Shown here one piece after another: positions 36,707 through 48,341 of a DNA stretch of 64,000 bases. Positions within the stretch are counted from its first letter, which is position 1; every line of letters begins with the position of its first letter. Source of the DNA: Caulobacter sp. Root1455 (GTDB lineage: Bacteria; Pseudomonadota; Alphaproteobacteria; Caulobacterales; Caulobacteraceae). The translations under genes and the position numbers were made by a program. The stretch spans positions 1 through 64,000 of the forward strand of contig NZ_LMFQ01000023.1 in assembly GCF_001426905.1 (NCBI RefSeq), written 5' to 3'. The notes under the pieces are model-generated. The model was not told the origin of the DNA. It was given only the letters and a program-made list of their open reading frames with translations, and did not search any database.

Positions 36707-39631
36707 TTGCAATACACGTATTCTGCATCGCCACTCATCGCCTATCTTGGCCAGAGCTTGTACTTTGACATCAAAGTACAAAATGATGACGTGCAATATC
36801 TGACCTTCACGCTGGAAGACGGAGTTTGGAATACGGTTGGCGGGTGGAGCAATTCCGGCGCGACCATCATCAAGATGGACACTCTGGGGGTCAGCGGCGT
36901 CACTCAGTGGGTGAACGATTCCTTCGACCTTAATATTAACCTGGTGAGTAACTGGGTTGGCGGTTGGTGGGTCATGGACGCGCAGACCGCGCGGGACACC
37001 ATCACGGACAACGCCCAGCGCATCCAGATCGCCAACCTCGAAAGCAACGTCTCGCACGAGGCCAGCGCCAAGGATTGGCGCGCGGACATCCACTCGTTCA
37101 CGGAACTGGCCGACTTCGTCGCGGACAAATTCACCGACGCCTACGCGGCGGAGACCACGCACACATTTTCAACGCAGGAAAGCCGCGCTCTCTATTACAT
37201 GCAGTGGGTCTCGGGTCTGTGGAGCTACGGCAACCTGACCGACATCTACGCGCCGGGCGCTGTCCAGAACAACGAGATAACGGGCGCCATCGACCCCGCG
37301 ACGATGTCGGTTCGCACCTACCTCGACTCGCCTATCGGTTGCTGCACGGACTACGTCACGGTTCTGACCTTCCTGCTTTCGCAGGCTGGCATCGAGACGC
37401 GGGTGGTCGGCGGCGTGGGTCACGTCCTGGTCGAGGCCTCGCTGGACGGCAAGTGGTGGACCTTGGACGCCAATGTGGGGATCGCCTACGAGGCGTCGGT
37501 CGACCAGATCGTCGACACCAGCACCACCGTGAAGGCCATCAGCTTCGACCACGAAGGCATGCAGCTGGGTTCCTCGATCTACCGCGAGGCGCTGGTCGAA
37601 TTCCGCCAGAACATGCTCGCCTATTTCGACGACGGCTTCTTCGCGGACGGCTACCGATACAACACCGTCGACTTCTTCCACAGCCTGCCCTACGGCGACG
37701 CCTTCCTGTCCGAGATTAACCTCGCCGACTGGCCGACGTCGGACAACAGCCAAAACGGCTATCTGACCCTCAACTCCGACCTGAACGGACTGACGCTCGA
37801 CCAGTACTACGCCATACTCAACATCCCGCTTCAGCGCCTGCACGCCGCGCAGGTGGACAGCGACGTCAGCACCGCCTTCGCCGACGGCGGATGGCGCGTC
37901 GGGATCACCAGCTTCTCCGGTCTGGTCGGCTATGTGGAGCAGCAGTTCGCCGCCGCGGCGCCCAACAGCGCCTTCTCCACCGCTGAAAGCCACGCGTTCT
38001 TCTATCTTCAGGCGGTCTCCGGCCTGTGGAACCTGGGCGCGGACGCGGGGGCCAGCGATGTCGCCGGCCTCCTGTCGGCCTCGACCGCGTCGCAGTCCGA
38101 CTTCGCGACCGTGCTCGCCGCCCTCCTGAACCAAGCCGGCATCGAGAGCCGCATCATCGTGACGCCCAACTTCGTGATCAACGAAGTCAATCTCGACGGA
38201 CACTGGTGGTCGCTGAACGCGGCGACCGGGGTGGCCGTCGAAGGGGCCTGGAACCAGGTGGTCGACACCTCGGGAACGCCGACGGTCTATCTCTTCGACA
38301 ACGCACACCTTGATATGGGCGAACACTACCAGGACGTCGTGGATAACCTGGTGCGCGTCTACATGACCTCCGTGGCCAACGGCGTGGAATACGACTTCCA
38401 GCGCTACGCGGTCGCCGATTGGGCGCTGACCCACGGCTTCGGCGACGTCCTGGCCGGTCTGGCCGCGACGAAGACGCTGTTTCTCAACGGTGGTTCGTGG
38501 ACCGAGCAGTCCAGCACCACGCCCTGGAACCTCGGGGACTTCGACGGCGACGGCAAGGCGGACGTATTCTCCTACGTGCCCGGCGTCTCCGGCGCCAACA
38601 TGCTGCTGTCCAGCGGCTCGGGCTTCTCGACGCCGGCCAGCTGGACCGGCGCGGGCAACGGTTCGCAAGGCTGGTACGTCGGTGACTTCAATGGCGACGG
38701 CAAGGACGACATCTTCCGGGTGATCCCCGACGCTTCCGGCGCCCAGGTCTTCCTGTCCAACGGCGCGACCTTTGTCGGCGCGGGCAGCTGGGCTCAGCCC
38801 AACCTCAACGCTGGTCGCTGGTACATCGGCGACTTCGACGGCGACGGGCGCAGCGACATCCTCAACTACGCACCCGGCGTTTCCGGCGGCCAGGTCTATC
38901 TGTCGACGGGGTCGTCGTTCGCGAGCGCTGGGTCATGGACCTCGGCGGGCAACGGCTCGACGGGCTGGCTGATCGGCGACTTCAACGGCGACGGCAAGGA
39001 CGACCTGGGGCGCGTCATCAACGACTCGGGGTTCCAGGTCTTGATATCGAACGGCGCCGGGTTCGATACGGTCGCGATCTGGTCGACGACGGGGAACGGG
39101 GCCGACAAGTGGGCGATCGGCGACTTCAACGGCGACGGCAAGGACGATCTGTTGCGGCGCGACGCGGCGACGGGCGGCAACGAGGTCTTGCTCTCCGACG
39201 GGAGCTCGTTCCACGGTCAAGGCCTGAGGAGCTCCAGCGATCCCGGCCTGCGCGGCTGGTTCGTCGGCGACTTCAACGGCGACGGGCTCGACGACATCTT
39301 CACCAGCCCCAGCGCTTCGGCGTCGATCAGCGTCGAACTGGCCCAGAACAAGGGAACGGCCGACCAGTTCGTGGGCCAGGACGACCATGTCGACAAGTTC
39401 GTGTTCCCGGCCGGCTTCGGCAACGACACGATCGTGAACTTCGACACCGACGGCGCCGACCACGACCTGATCGGCTTCAGCAAGTCGGTCTTCACCAGCT
39501 ACGGGGATGTGATGGCGCACGCCCAGCAGGTGGGCCTGGACGTCGTGATCACCGTCGATGACCACACGTCGCTGACGCTCCACCACACGCTGATCGGAAG
39601 CCTGGTGTCGGACGACTTCCTCTTCCGTTGA
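36707..39631 (+). CDS. Large secreted protein: two transglutaminase-like modules, six FG-GAP repeats, type-I secretion-like tail
   Basis: A 974-residue protein with no Sec signal. Layout: an Ig-like N-terminal region (about 1-95); module 1 (about 122-340) with a transglutaminase-type triad, C212/C213 (GCCTDYVTVL), H239 (GVGHVLVEASLDGKWW), D254 (TLDANVG); module 2 (about 395-590), a duplicate aligned at W124/W396 but with Gln463, Phe489 and Asn504 at those positions; six FG-GAP/VCBS repeats near 609, 658, 707, 756, 804 and 853 (GDFNGDGKDD), each a calcium-binding DxDGDG loop, 49 residues apart; and a C-terminal region (884-974) with GFGNDTIVNFD, like RTX/serralysin-type secretion targets. The likely start is a TTG at 36707, just after an in-frame stop, in an AT-rich leader. 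It is probably exported by type I secretion, as Caulobacter does with its S-layer protein. No transporter is adjacent. Confidence 0.82.
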   Translation: MQYTYSASPLIAYLGQSLYFDIKVQNDDVQYLTFTLEDGVWNTVGGWSNSGATIIKMDTLGVSGVTQWVNDSFDLNINLVSNWVGGWWVMDAQTARDTITDNAQRIQIANLESNVSHEASAKDWRADIHSFTELADFVADKFTDAYAAETTHTFSTQESRALYYMQWVSGLWSYGNLTDIYAPGAVQNNEITGAIDPATMSVRTYLDSPIGCCTDYVTVLTFLLSQAGIETRVVGGVGHVLVEASLDGKWWTLDANVGIAYEASVDQIVDTSTTVKAISFDHEGMQLGSSIYREALVEFRQNMLAYFDDGFFADGYRYNTVDFFHSLPYGDAFLSEINLADWPTSDNSQNGYLTLNSDLNGLTLDQYYAILNIPLQRLHAAQVDSDVSTAFADGGWRVGITSFSGLVGYVEQQFAAAAPNSAFSTAESHAFFYLQAVSGLWNLGADAGASDVAGLLSASTASQSDFATVLAALLNQAGIESRIIVTPNFVINEVNLDGHWWSLNAATGVAVEGAWNQVVDTSGTPTVYLFDNAHLDMGEHYQDVVDNLVRVYMTSVANGVEYDFQRYAVADWALTHGFGDVLAGLAATKTLFLNGGSWTEQSSTTPWNLGDFDGDGKADVFSYVPGVSGANMLLSSGSGFSTPASWTGAGNGSQGWYVGDFNGDGKDDIFRVIPDASGAQVFLSNGATFVGAGSWAQPNLNAGRWYIGDFDGDGRSDILNYAPGVSGGQVYLSTGSSFASAGSWTSAGNGSTGWLIGDFNGDGKDDLGRVINDSGFQVLISNGAGFDTVAIWSTTGNGADKWAIGDFNGDGKDDLLRRDAATGGNEVLLSDGSSFHGQGLRSSSDPGLRGWFVGDFNGDGLDDIFTSPSASASISVELAQNKGTADQFVGQDDHVDKFVFPAGFGNDTIVNFDTDGADHDLIGFSKSVFTSYGDVMAHAQQVGLDVVITVDDHTSLTLHHTLIGSLVSDDFLFR

Positions 39632-39708
39632 GGCGCGTGATCGAGGGGGCGTAGCGAGGGCGATGCGGGCCGCGTCGGAGCCGCGCCTCCCGTCGCCGTG
39701 CGGTCAGA

Positions 39709-41997
<2,289 letters not shown>

Positions 41998-42250
41998 GCG
42001 GTTCCCCTGTCCTGCGCAAGTGTCTGGGGACGGGCCGAACAATGCGACACGTCCTTATGCGGCCGCACCGTAGCGACCGGGCGGGGTCGTAACAACCTCG
42101 CGCGCTTGAAGTTTTTCCGCGCAAACGCTTGTTCTGCTTGGATTTGCTGTTGTCCAACGTTGTCATTCGGAGGCGCCCCAAGGGCACTTTGTCTTGACCT
42201 GAGGGGGCGGGTCGGGAGACTACCGCGCGGGTCAATCCCGGGAGATCGCC

Positions 42251-43075
42251 TTGAGCCAGAACGACTTAGCGCCGCCGCGAAGCCGATCGAAAGGTACCGT
42301 TACCATTGCGTTGGCGGGCTGCCTGGGCCGCATGGGCCAGGCCCTGGCGCGGACCTTGGATGGGCGGTCCGACGCGACGGTCGTCGGACGATTTGATCGG
42401 CCCGGCGCGACCGGAGAGGGCCTCGTGGAGCGCGACGTGGCCCTGAAGGTCGCCGAGGTGGCCATCGACTTCACGATTCCCGAGGCCTCCGTGGCCCTGG
42501 CCGAAGCCGCCGCCCTCCTTTCTGAAAGAGATGGCGGCGGCCCCGCCTTGGTCATCGGCTCGACCGGTTTTTCCGACGAACAGAACGCCCGGATCGCGGC
42601 GGCGGCGACCAAGGTCGCCATCGTCAAGTCCGGCAACTATTCGCTGGGCGTCAACATGCTGATGGGCCTGGTCAGGCAGGCCGCCGCCGCCCTGCCCGCC
42701 TCGGATTGGGACGTCGAGGTGTACGAGGCCCACCACAAGCGCAAGATCGACGCCCCGTCCGGCACCGCCCTGATGCTGGGCCAGGCGGCGGCCGAAGGGC
42801 GCGGCGTGGGCCTGGGCCAGGTGGCCGACCGCGGCCGCGACGGCGTCACCGGCCCGCGCAAGGAAGGCGCGATCGGCTTCTCGGTGGTGCGCGGCGGCGG
42901 GATCATCGGCGAGCATAGCGTGATCTTCGCCGGCGAGGAGGAGGTGCTGACCCTGTCGCACTCGGCCACCGATCGGGGGCTGTTCGCGCGGGGCGCGGTG
43001 GCCGCCGCCTTGTGGGTCAAGGGCAAGCCGCCCGGGCTCTACGACATGCAGGATGTGCTGGGGTTTCAAAACTAG
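42251..43075 (+). CDS. dapB: 4-hydroxy-tetrahydrodipicolinate reductase
   Basis: A 274-residue NAD(P)H-dependent enzyme of lysine and diaminopimelate synthesis. The nucleotide loop reads [17 protein letters not shown], slightly different from the usual GxxGxMG but intact in function residues. [34 protein letters not shown], and the catalytic [20 protein letters not shown] (His-His, Lys) are present. Start is TTG at 42251 with GGGAG 7 bp upstream; no ATG fits the N-terminus. ydbH follows after 39 bp. Confidence 0.96.
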   Translation: MSQNDLAPPRSRSKGTVTIALAGCLGRMGQALARTLDGRSDATVVGRFDRPGATGEGLVERDVALKVAEVAIDFTIPEASVALAEAAALLSERDGGGPALVIGSTGFSDEQNARIAAAATKVAIVKSGNYSLGVNMLMGLVRQAAAALPASDWDVEVYEAHHKRKIDAPSGTALMLGQAAAEGRGVGLGQVADRGRDGVTGPRKEGAIGFSVVRGGGIIGEHSVIFAGEEEVLTLSHSATDRGLFARGAVAAALWVKGKPPGLYDMQDVLGFQN

Positions 43076-43114
43076 GCCTAACAATCGCCGCAGCTTGCGG
43101 CATTGTGCTCCTCG

Positions 43115-46100
43115 ATGGCTGAACCGCTACCGCCCGATCCCCAGCCCGACGCCGAGCCGGCTTCCCCGATCGAAATCGTGGAGGCCGCGGGCGCGACGCT
43201 GAGGGATGTCGTGCTGGAGGTGATGTCGCTGGCCGCCCTGGCCTTCATCGCCCTGGGCTTCGCCACCTATGCCGGCCGCCGCGAGATCAGCCGCGAGCTG
43301 GCCCTGGCCTGGCTGAACAACAAGGGGATCGAGGCGACGCTCGACCTCGACGACCTGGACGCCACCGGCTTCGCCGGCGCCATTCGCCTGGGTCCCAAGA
43401 ACGCTCCGGTGTTCTCGGCCGAGCGCATCGAGGTGGCCTATGACCTGGTCACGCCCTGGAGCGGCGGCCCGTTCGCGCTGAACACCCGGGCCGTGCGGCT
43501 GGTGCGGCCGAGGGTCAACGCCCGGCTCGACCAGAACGGCCTGAACTTCGGAACCCTGCAGCCGCTGATCGACGCGGCGCTGAAGTCGCCGGACGAACCG
43601 ACCACGCCCGGTCCGGCGATCCTGATCGAGGACGCCCGGGTGCTGCTGCGCACGCCCGGCGGCCCGGCCCGTCTGACCGGCGACGCCAGCCTGGACGACG
43701 GCAAGCTGCTGCGCTTCGACGGCCGGCTGGGCGCCCTGCGCTACGCCGCCCCGGGCTTGTCGTTCGAGACCGACGGCGCCCTGATCAAGGCCCGCAAGCG
43801 CGGCGACCGCCTGACCCTCGACGTCCAGCTGGCCCTGAAGACGCTCAGCGTCAGCCGTTCGGGCGCCAGCCAGCTGGACCTGACCGAGGCGCAAGGCTCC
43901 CTGCAGGCCGACATGACCTATCCGGACCTGAAAAAGCTGTCGATGGTCGGACCCGCGGAGGCGCGGCTGGCCCTGAAGGCCCGGGGCGCCGAGGTCGGGG
44001 CCGCCAGCCTGGGCGGGCTGGAGGCCAATCTGGCGGTGGCCGGCCTGCTGAGCGGCGACCTCAAGCGCGGCGGCCTGACCGGCAAGACCACCCTGCACGC
44101 GCGGGGCGAAAGCCTGACCGCCACGGGACCAGGCGGCGGCCTGGACAGCCGCGACGTGGTCGCCGACCTCGACCTGTCGAACCTGGCCCTGACCTATGAC
44201 CCGGCCGGCGCGCACGGCTCGGCCCGCACCCGCCTGACCGCCAACGCCGAGCGGGCGGTGGCCGGCGGCGCGGCCCTGTCGCGGACCTCGGTCGAGGTCC
44301 AGTCCTCCAGCCTGACCCTGGTGTCGGACGCCCAGCGCAGCTCGATCAGCGGTCCGCTGACCGTGGCCCTGGGCGGCGGCCGCGTGGCGGCGGGCGGGGT
44401 CGTCCTGTCCAGCCTGGCGGCCGACGGCAAGGGCCGGTTCTCGGTCGGGACCGACGGGATCGCCCTGGCCCTGGACGGCAATGCCGACGCCGACGGGGCC
44501 ATGACCGGTCCGGACGCCGCGCGCGTGACCGCCGCCCTGCCCAATCCCGCCTACGCCCAGGCCGCGGCCCGGGCCCTGTCGCGTTTCGAGCTCAGCGCTC
44601 CGGCCCTGAAGCTGGGGATCACCGGCGGCCAAACGATCCTGTCCCTGCCCCGTCCGCTGTCCCTGACCGCCGCCACCGGGGCCAAGGCCGTGCTGAGCGC
44701 GCCCGGCGGCCCGCTGCTGGCGGCCCGGGACGGCGCGGCCGACGGCCGGGCGGCGGTCGCCCTGAGCGGCGGCGGCCTGCCCGACCTGACCCTGAAGGCT
44801 CCCAACTGGCGGTCCGACGCCTCGGGCCTGACCAGCGACGTGATCGTGGCGGGAACGCTGGACGTCCCGCCGTTCCTCGGCGTGGCCGGAACCCTGGCCG
44901 GCCAGGCGCGGCTGGCCGGCGGCGGGCTGACGGTCCGCCTGAATCGCTGCACGCCGATGACCGCCCGGGCGATCGCCATGGGTGAGCCGCCGATCAGCGA
45001 CGTGACCTTCGACCTCTGCCCCGCCGCCCAGCCCCTGGTGGTCGCCGTCGGCGGGATCTGGCGGGCCTCGGCCCTGGTCAAGGACGGCGCGGCCCTGGTC
45101 AATGTCGCCCAGGCGCGGCTGGAGGGCGTCGACGCCAGCTTCGTGGGCGGCGGGCGCGGCTTCGACGCCGCCCAGATCAAGGTCACCGGCGGCCGGGTGG
45201 TCGAGGCCTCGACCGAGGGCAAGCGCTTCGAGACCATCGCCGCGACCGGCCAGGTCGACCTGGCGCGCGGCCAGTGGACCGGCGGGCTGGACGCCAAGAC
45301 CCTGGACGGCCGCGCGCTGGGCCGGGTCACGATCCGCCACGAGGTGGCCAGCGGTCGGGGCCAGGCCGATATCGACGCCTCCAGGCTGACCTTCGCCAAG
45401 GGCGGGTTGCAGCCGCTGGGCCTGACGCCCCTGGCCGCGGTCGCCCGCGACGCCGAGGGTCCGGCCGCCTTCACCGGGCGCTTCGCCTGGGCCGGCGAGG
45501 TAATGACCAGCTCCGGCAAGATCACGACCACGGGCCTGGATTTCCGCAGTCCGCTGGGCCAGGTCCACCGGCTGAAGGGTCAGATCGTGTTCGACAGCCT
45601 GGCCCCGCTGACCGCCCCGCCCGGCCAGGTCCTGACCATCGACAGCATCGACGCCATCGTGCCGATCCAATCGGTCCAGGCCAGCCTCGCCCTCGGCGCG
45701 GAGGCGCTGCACCTGCAGGCCACGACCTTCGAGGCCTCGAAGGGCAAGATCACCCTCGAACCGCTCGACGTGCCGCTGGACGGCAAGGGCGTGATCAAGG
45801 GCGTGGTGACGATCGCGGGCCTGGATCTGGGCCAACTGGTCGCCGACTCGTCCCTGGCCGACAAGGTCAAGGTCGAGGCGGTGATCGACGGCCGCCTGCC
45901 GTTCGAGGCCGGTCCGGCCGGCTTCCGCTTCGTCGACGGCAAGGTCTACGCCGTCGGCCCCGGCCGCCTGTCGATCGCCCGCGAGGCCCTGACCGGGGTG
46001 CAGGCGGGGCAAGGGGCCGCCGTCGATCCCAACGATCCGCTGACCACCAAGAAGGACGCGCCCGTCAACGCCATCCAGGACTTCGCCTACCAGGCCATGG

Positions 46101-46426
46101 AGAACCTCGCCTTCGACACGCTGGAGGCCGGGGTCAGCAGCACCGACAAGGGGCGGCTGGGCGTGCTGTTCCACATCAAGGGCGAGCACGATCCCAAGAT
46201 CGTCGAGAAGGCCCGGATCGGCCTGATGGAGCTGCTGAACGGCAGCGCCTTCCAACGCCGCATTCCCCTGCCCGCCAAGACGCCGGTCGACCTGACGCTG
46301 GATACGTCGTTAAACTTCGACGAGCTCCTCGCGGCCTGGCGGCGCGGATGGCAGGAAAGCGAGCCCGAAACGCCCGCGACCCCTCCCGCCGCGCAAGCGC
46401 CGCGTTCAGACGCGGTTCAGCCGTGA
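43115..46426 (+). CDS. ydbH: YdbH-like AsmA-family intermembrane transport protein
   Basis: A 1103-residue envelope protein: a short cytosolic N-terminus, one membrane helix at about 39-56 (LAALAFIALGFATYAG), and a very long beta-rich periplasmic body. C-terminal features match the YdbH family (TSSGKITTTGLDFRSPLGQV, GVSSTDKGRLGVLFHIKGEH, SAFQRRIPLPAKTPVDLT). In E. coli YdbH, TamB and YhdP share the task of moving phospholipids to the outer membrane, and YdbH works with the lipoprotein YnbE and the modulator YdbL. The ATG at 43115 is chosen; a TTG four codons earlier is less likely. ynbE and ydbL follow directly, which supports the call. Confidence 0.9.
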   Translation: MAEPLPPDPQPDAEPASPIEIVEAAGATLRDVVLEVMSLAALAFIALGFATYAGRREISRELALAWLNNKGIEATLDLDDLDATGFAGAIRLGPKNAPVFSAERIEVAYDLVTPWSGGPFALNTRAVRLVRPRVNARLDQNGLNFGTLQPLIDAALKSPDEPTTPGPAILIEDARVLLRTPGGPARLTGDASLDDGKLLRFDGRLGALRYAAPGLSFETDGALIKARKRGDRLTLDVQLALKTLSVSRSGASQLDLTEAQGSLQADMTYPDLKKLSMVGPAEARLALKARGAEVGAASLGGLEANLAVAGLLSGDLKRGGLTGKTTLHARGESLTATGPGGGLDSRDVVADLDLSNLALTYDPAGAHGSARTRLTANAERAVAGGAALSRTSVEVQSSSLTLVSDAQRSSISGPLTVALGGGRVAAGGVVLSSLAADGKGRFSVGTDGIALALDGNADADGAMTGPDAARVTAALPNPAYAQAAARALSRFELSAPALKLGITGGQTILSLPRPLSLTAATGAKAVLSAPGGPLLAARDGAADGRAAVALSGGGLPDLTLKAPNWRSDASGLTSDVIVAGTLDVPPFLGVAGTLAGQARLAGGGLTVRLNRCTPMTARAIAMGEPPISDVTFDLCPAAQPLVVAVGGIWRASALVKDGAALVNVAQARLEGVDASFVGGGRGFDAAQIKVTGGRVVEASTEGKRFETIAATGQVDLARGQWTGGLDAKTLDGRALGRVTIRHEVASGRGQADIDASRLTFAKGGLQPLGLTPLAAVARDAEGPAAFTGRFAWAGEVMTSSGKITTTGLDFRSPLGQVHRLKGQIVFDSLAPLTAPPGQVLTIDSIDAIVPIQSVQASLALGAEALHLQATTFEASKGKITLEPLDVPLDGKGVIKGVVTIAGLDLGQLVADSSLADKVKVEAVIDGRLPFEAGPAGFRFVDGKVYAVGPGRLSIAREALTGVQAGQGAAVDPNDPLTTKKDAPVNAIQDFAYQAMENLAFDTLEAGVSSTDKGRLGVLFHIKGEHDPKIVEKARIGLMELLNGSAFQRRIPLPAKTPVDLTLDTSLNFDELLAAWRRGWQESEPETPATPPAAQAPRSDAVQP

Positions 46427-46460
46427 AGCCGCACCTTTCTCGAGAACTGGAGACACCCGC

Positions 46461-46637
46461 ATGAAGCGCGCCCTGATCCTTCCCCTCCTCGCGGTGGGCG
46501 CCCTGGCGGCGTGCACACCGACGGTGCGGGTCAAGGTCGACCCGATCAACATCTACGCCAAGCTGGACGCCGACGTGCGCGTGCGACTGGACAAGGAAGT
46601 CCAGACGCTGATCCAGCAAAACCCGAACCTGTTCTAG
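46461..46637 (+). CDS. ynbE: YnbE-family small outer-membrane lipoprotein
   Basis: A 58-residue protein with a lipoprotein signal: MKRALILPLLAVGALAAC, lipobox LAAC with Cys18. The mature part is only 41 residues (VRVKVDPINIYAKLDADVRV, ending IQQNPNLF), the YnbE pattern of a beta strand proposed to extend YdbH's groove to the outer membrane. It lies 34 bp after ydbH and 13 bp before ydbL. Short, but the family features are unmistakable. Confidence 0.92.
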   Translation: MKRALILPLLAVGALAACTPTVRVKVDPINIYAKLDADVRVRLDKEVQTLIQQNPNLF

Positions 46638-46650
46638 AGGAGGAACCGAC

Positions 46651-47013
46651 ATGATCCGCAAGACTATGACGGTCCTGGCCCTGGCCGCCTCGCTGGGCGC
46701 CGTGAGCTTTGGGGCCCTTCCCGCCCTGGCCCAGTCGCCCGCCGCCAAGGCCGCCGTCGACGCCGCCAAGGCGTCCGGAACCGTGGGCGAGCAGGCCGAC
46801 GGCTATCTGGGCGTCGTCTCGGGCGGCGACGCGGCCCTGCGCGCCGCCGTGGCCGAGATCAACACCGGCCGCGCGGCCGCCTACAAGGACATCGCCGCCA
46901 AGACCGGCGTCACCCCCGAAGCCGCCGGCCAGGCCACCGCCAAGCAGCTCTACGCCCGCCTGGCGCCCGGCCAGTACTGGAAGCCGCTGGATGGCGGCTG
47001 GACGAAGAAATAG
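46651..47013 (+). CDS. ydbL: YdbL-family (DUF1318) periplasmic protein
   Basis: A 120-residue exported protein, signal peptide 1-28 ending ALAQSP. The DUF1318 domain follows: KAAVDAAKASGTVGEQADGY, GVVSGGDAALRAAVAEINTG, RAAAYKDIAAKTGVTPEAAG, ending PGQYWKPLDGGWTKK. In E. coli YdbL is thought to modulate YdbH-YnbE assembly. Overlaps the same transcript as ydbH-ynbE; a GGAGG site precedes the ATG. A family-2 repeat ends the operon. Confidence 0.93.
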   Translation: MIRKTMTVLALAASLGAVSFGALPALAQSPAAKAAVDAAKASGTVGEQADGYLGVVSGGDAALRAAVAEINTGRAAAYKDIAAKTGVTPEAAGQATAKQLYARLAPGQYWKPLDGGWTKK

Positions 47014-47032
47014 GCGCGAACGGCCAGGCTGG

Positions 47033-47164
47033 TCCTCCCCCTGTGGGGGAGGCGGCCGAAGGCCGGTGGGGGGAGTTTGGGCAGGCGGCCTTTTCGTGCG
47101 GTCGGGGCCTCATTACTCCCCCCTCCGTCGCCCTTTGGGCGACACCTCCCCCACGGGGGGAGGA
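47033..47164. repeat. Paired inverted repeat, family 2 (copy d)
   Basis: TCCTCCCCCTGTGGGGGAGG at the left, CCTCCCCCACGGGGGGAGGA at the right; inner GTGGGGGGAGT / ACTCCCCCCTCC arms. It lies downstream of ydbL and upstream of the Hsp20 gene, both plus-strand. Confidence 0.9.
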
Positions 47165-47176
47165 CCTTGCTTCCCT

Positions 47177-47207
47177 CTTGAACCCGCCCGCGCGCGTCGC
47201 CACCTAG
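47177..47207 (+). promoter_or_regulatory. Possible heat-shock promoter of the Hsp20 gene
   Basis: CTTGAAC (47177-47183) is a good sigma-32 -35 element; 16 bp downstream CCACCTAG (47200-47207) only partly matches the CCCCATNT -10. It lies 77 bp before the ATG. Consistent with a heat-shock gene but not decisive. Confidence 0.35.
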
Positions 47208-47283
47208 GAGTTACGTTGCGAGGCCGGGCGCCGATCTTGGGCCTGATCCTCGCGAACGAAGTCGCTTGAGCGAGGACTTCGCG

Positions 47284-47709
47284 ATGACCCGGACGATCCT
47301 GTTCGACAGCCCCTTTCTACTGGGCTTCGAGCACACACGAGACCTGATCGAGCGCGCGGCCAAGGCCGCCGCCGAAAGCTATCCGCCCTACAACGTCGAA
47401 CAGGCCGACGACGGCGGGGTGCGCATCACCCTGGCGGTGGCCGGCTTTTCGCCCGACCAGCTGCACGTGACCGTCGAAGGCGGCCAGCTGATCGTGGCCG
47501 GGCGGCGCGACAACGAAGGCAAGCCCGAGGCCGACAAGGCCTATCTGCATCGCGGCATCGCCGCCCGCGGCTTCCTGCGGACCTTCGTGCTGGCCGACGG
47601 CATGGAGGTCACGGCCGCTACGCTCGAGCACGGCCTGCTGCACGTGGACCTGGCCCGTCCGGAGCCCGAACGGCTGGTCCGCCGCATCCCGATCCGCTCG
47701 GCGGGATAG
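47284..47709 (+). CDS. Small heat-shock protein (Hsp20/IbpA family)
   Basis: A 141-residue ATP-independent holdase. An alpha-crystallin domain spans about 36-125 (YPPYNVEQADDGGVRITLAV, GFSPDQLHVTVEGGQLIVAG, RGIAARGFLRTFVLADGMEV, LEHGLLHVDLARPEPERLVR), and the C-terminus carries RRIPI, an I-x-I-type anchor. ATG 47284 follows AGGA at good spacing; a TTG at 47266 would add six residues. A DUF1150 gene follows, the usual alphaproteobacterial pairing. Confidence 0.95.
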   Translation: MTRTILFDSPFLLGFEHTRDLIERAAKAAAESYPPYNVEQADDGGVRITLAVAGFSPDQLHVTVEGGQLIVAGRRDNEGKPEADKAYLHRGIAARGFLRTFVLADGMEVTAATLEHGLLHVDLARPEPERLVRRIPIRSAG

Positions 47710-47809
47710 GCCTTACGGCGGCCCGTCGACGCTTTCTCATCACGATCCCCAGACGCGGTCTGAACCGAGACGCGCCACGGGGCGTTCCCTTTCCGAAGGA
47801 GGTGGTCTT

Positions 47810-48079
47810 ATGACACCGAACCCCGCTACCCCGTTCTTCTCCGCCGAAGCCTTCGCGGCCCTGGGCGCCCCGGATCTGGTCTATGTGCGACCGATCAAGG
47901 CCGCGGAGATCCTGGCCGACGTGCCCGTCGGCGTCAGCGACGAGGTCGACCTTTCCCCTGACCAGACGCTCTACGCGGTGTTCCGCGCCGACGGCGCGCG
48001 CCTGGCCGTGCTGACCGACAAGGACGCGGCCGTCGCCGCCGCCCTCGCCCACGAACTGGCGCCCGTCTCGGTGCACTAA
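47810..48079 (+). CDS. DUF1150 family protein
   Basis: An 89-residue soluble protein of the DUF1150 family (FSAEAFAALGAPDLVYVRPI, YAVFRADGARLAVLTDKDAA, AAALAHELAPVSVH). Its role is not established, but it habitually neighbours small heat-shock genes, as here, 100 bp downstream. A very strong GGAGG site lies 8 bp before the ATG. Confidence 0.93.
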   Translation: MTPNPATPFFSAEAFAALGAPDLVYVRPIKAAEILADVPVGVSDEVDLSPDQTLYAVFRADGARLAVLTDKDAAVAAALAHELAPVSVH

Positions 48080-48099
48080 GTCCTATCGCCGTGCTTGGT

Positions 48100-48185
48100 C
48101 CTCGTCCTTCGACAAGCTCAGGATGAGGACCATTTTAGAAGCTTTGCAGTAGAGAACCTCATCCTGAGCTTGTCGAAGGACGAGG
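48100..48185. repeat. Paired inverted repeat, family 1 (copy f)
   Basis: Arms at 48100-48128 and 48157-48185, essentially perfect inverse copies, between the DUF1150 and cyclophilin genes. Confidence 0.93.
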
Positions 48186-48341
48186 TTCTCGCTTGCGGGG
48201 GGCGAGCGCCGACCGCGCCAGGGCTTTTTCGATCCCATCGGTATCTTCGCAGGTCTCGGCAGCGAGCCGACCACCTTCTGTCGACGCGCCCCCTTCAGGC
48301 AGGGTAAGCAGGCGTGACCTTCGATAGGACGAGGAAGACGC

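Noticed and set aside
43127-46255. 1042-codon minus-strand frame
   Set aside because: Antisense shadow of ydbH; long frames opposite real genes are expected at this GC content.
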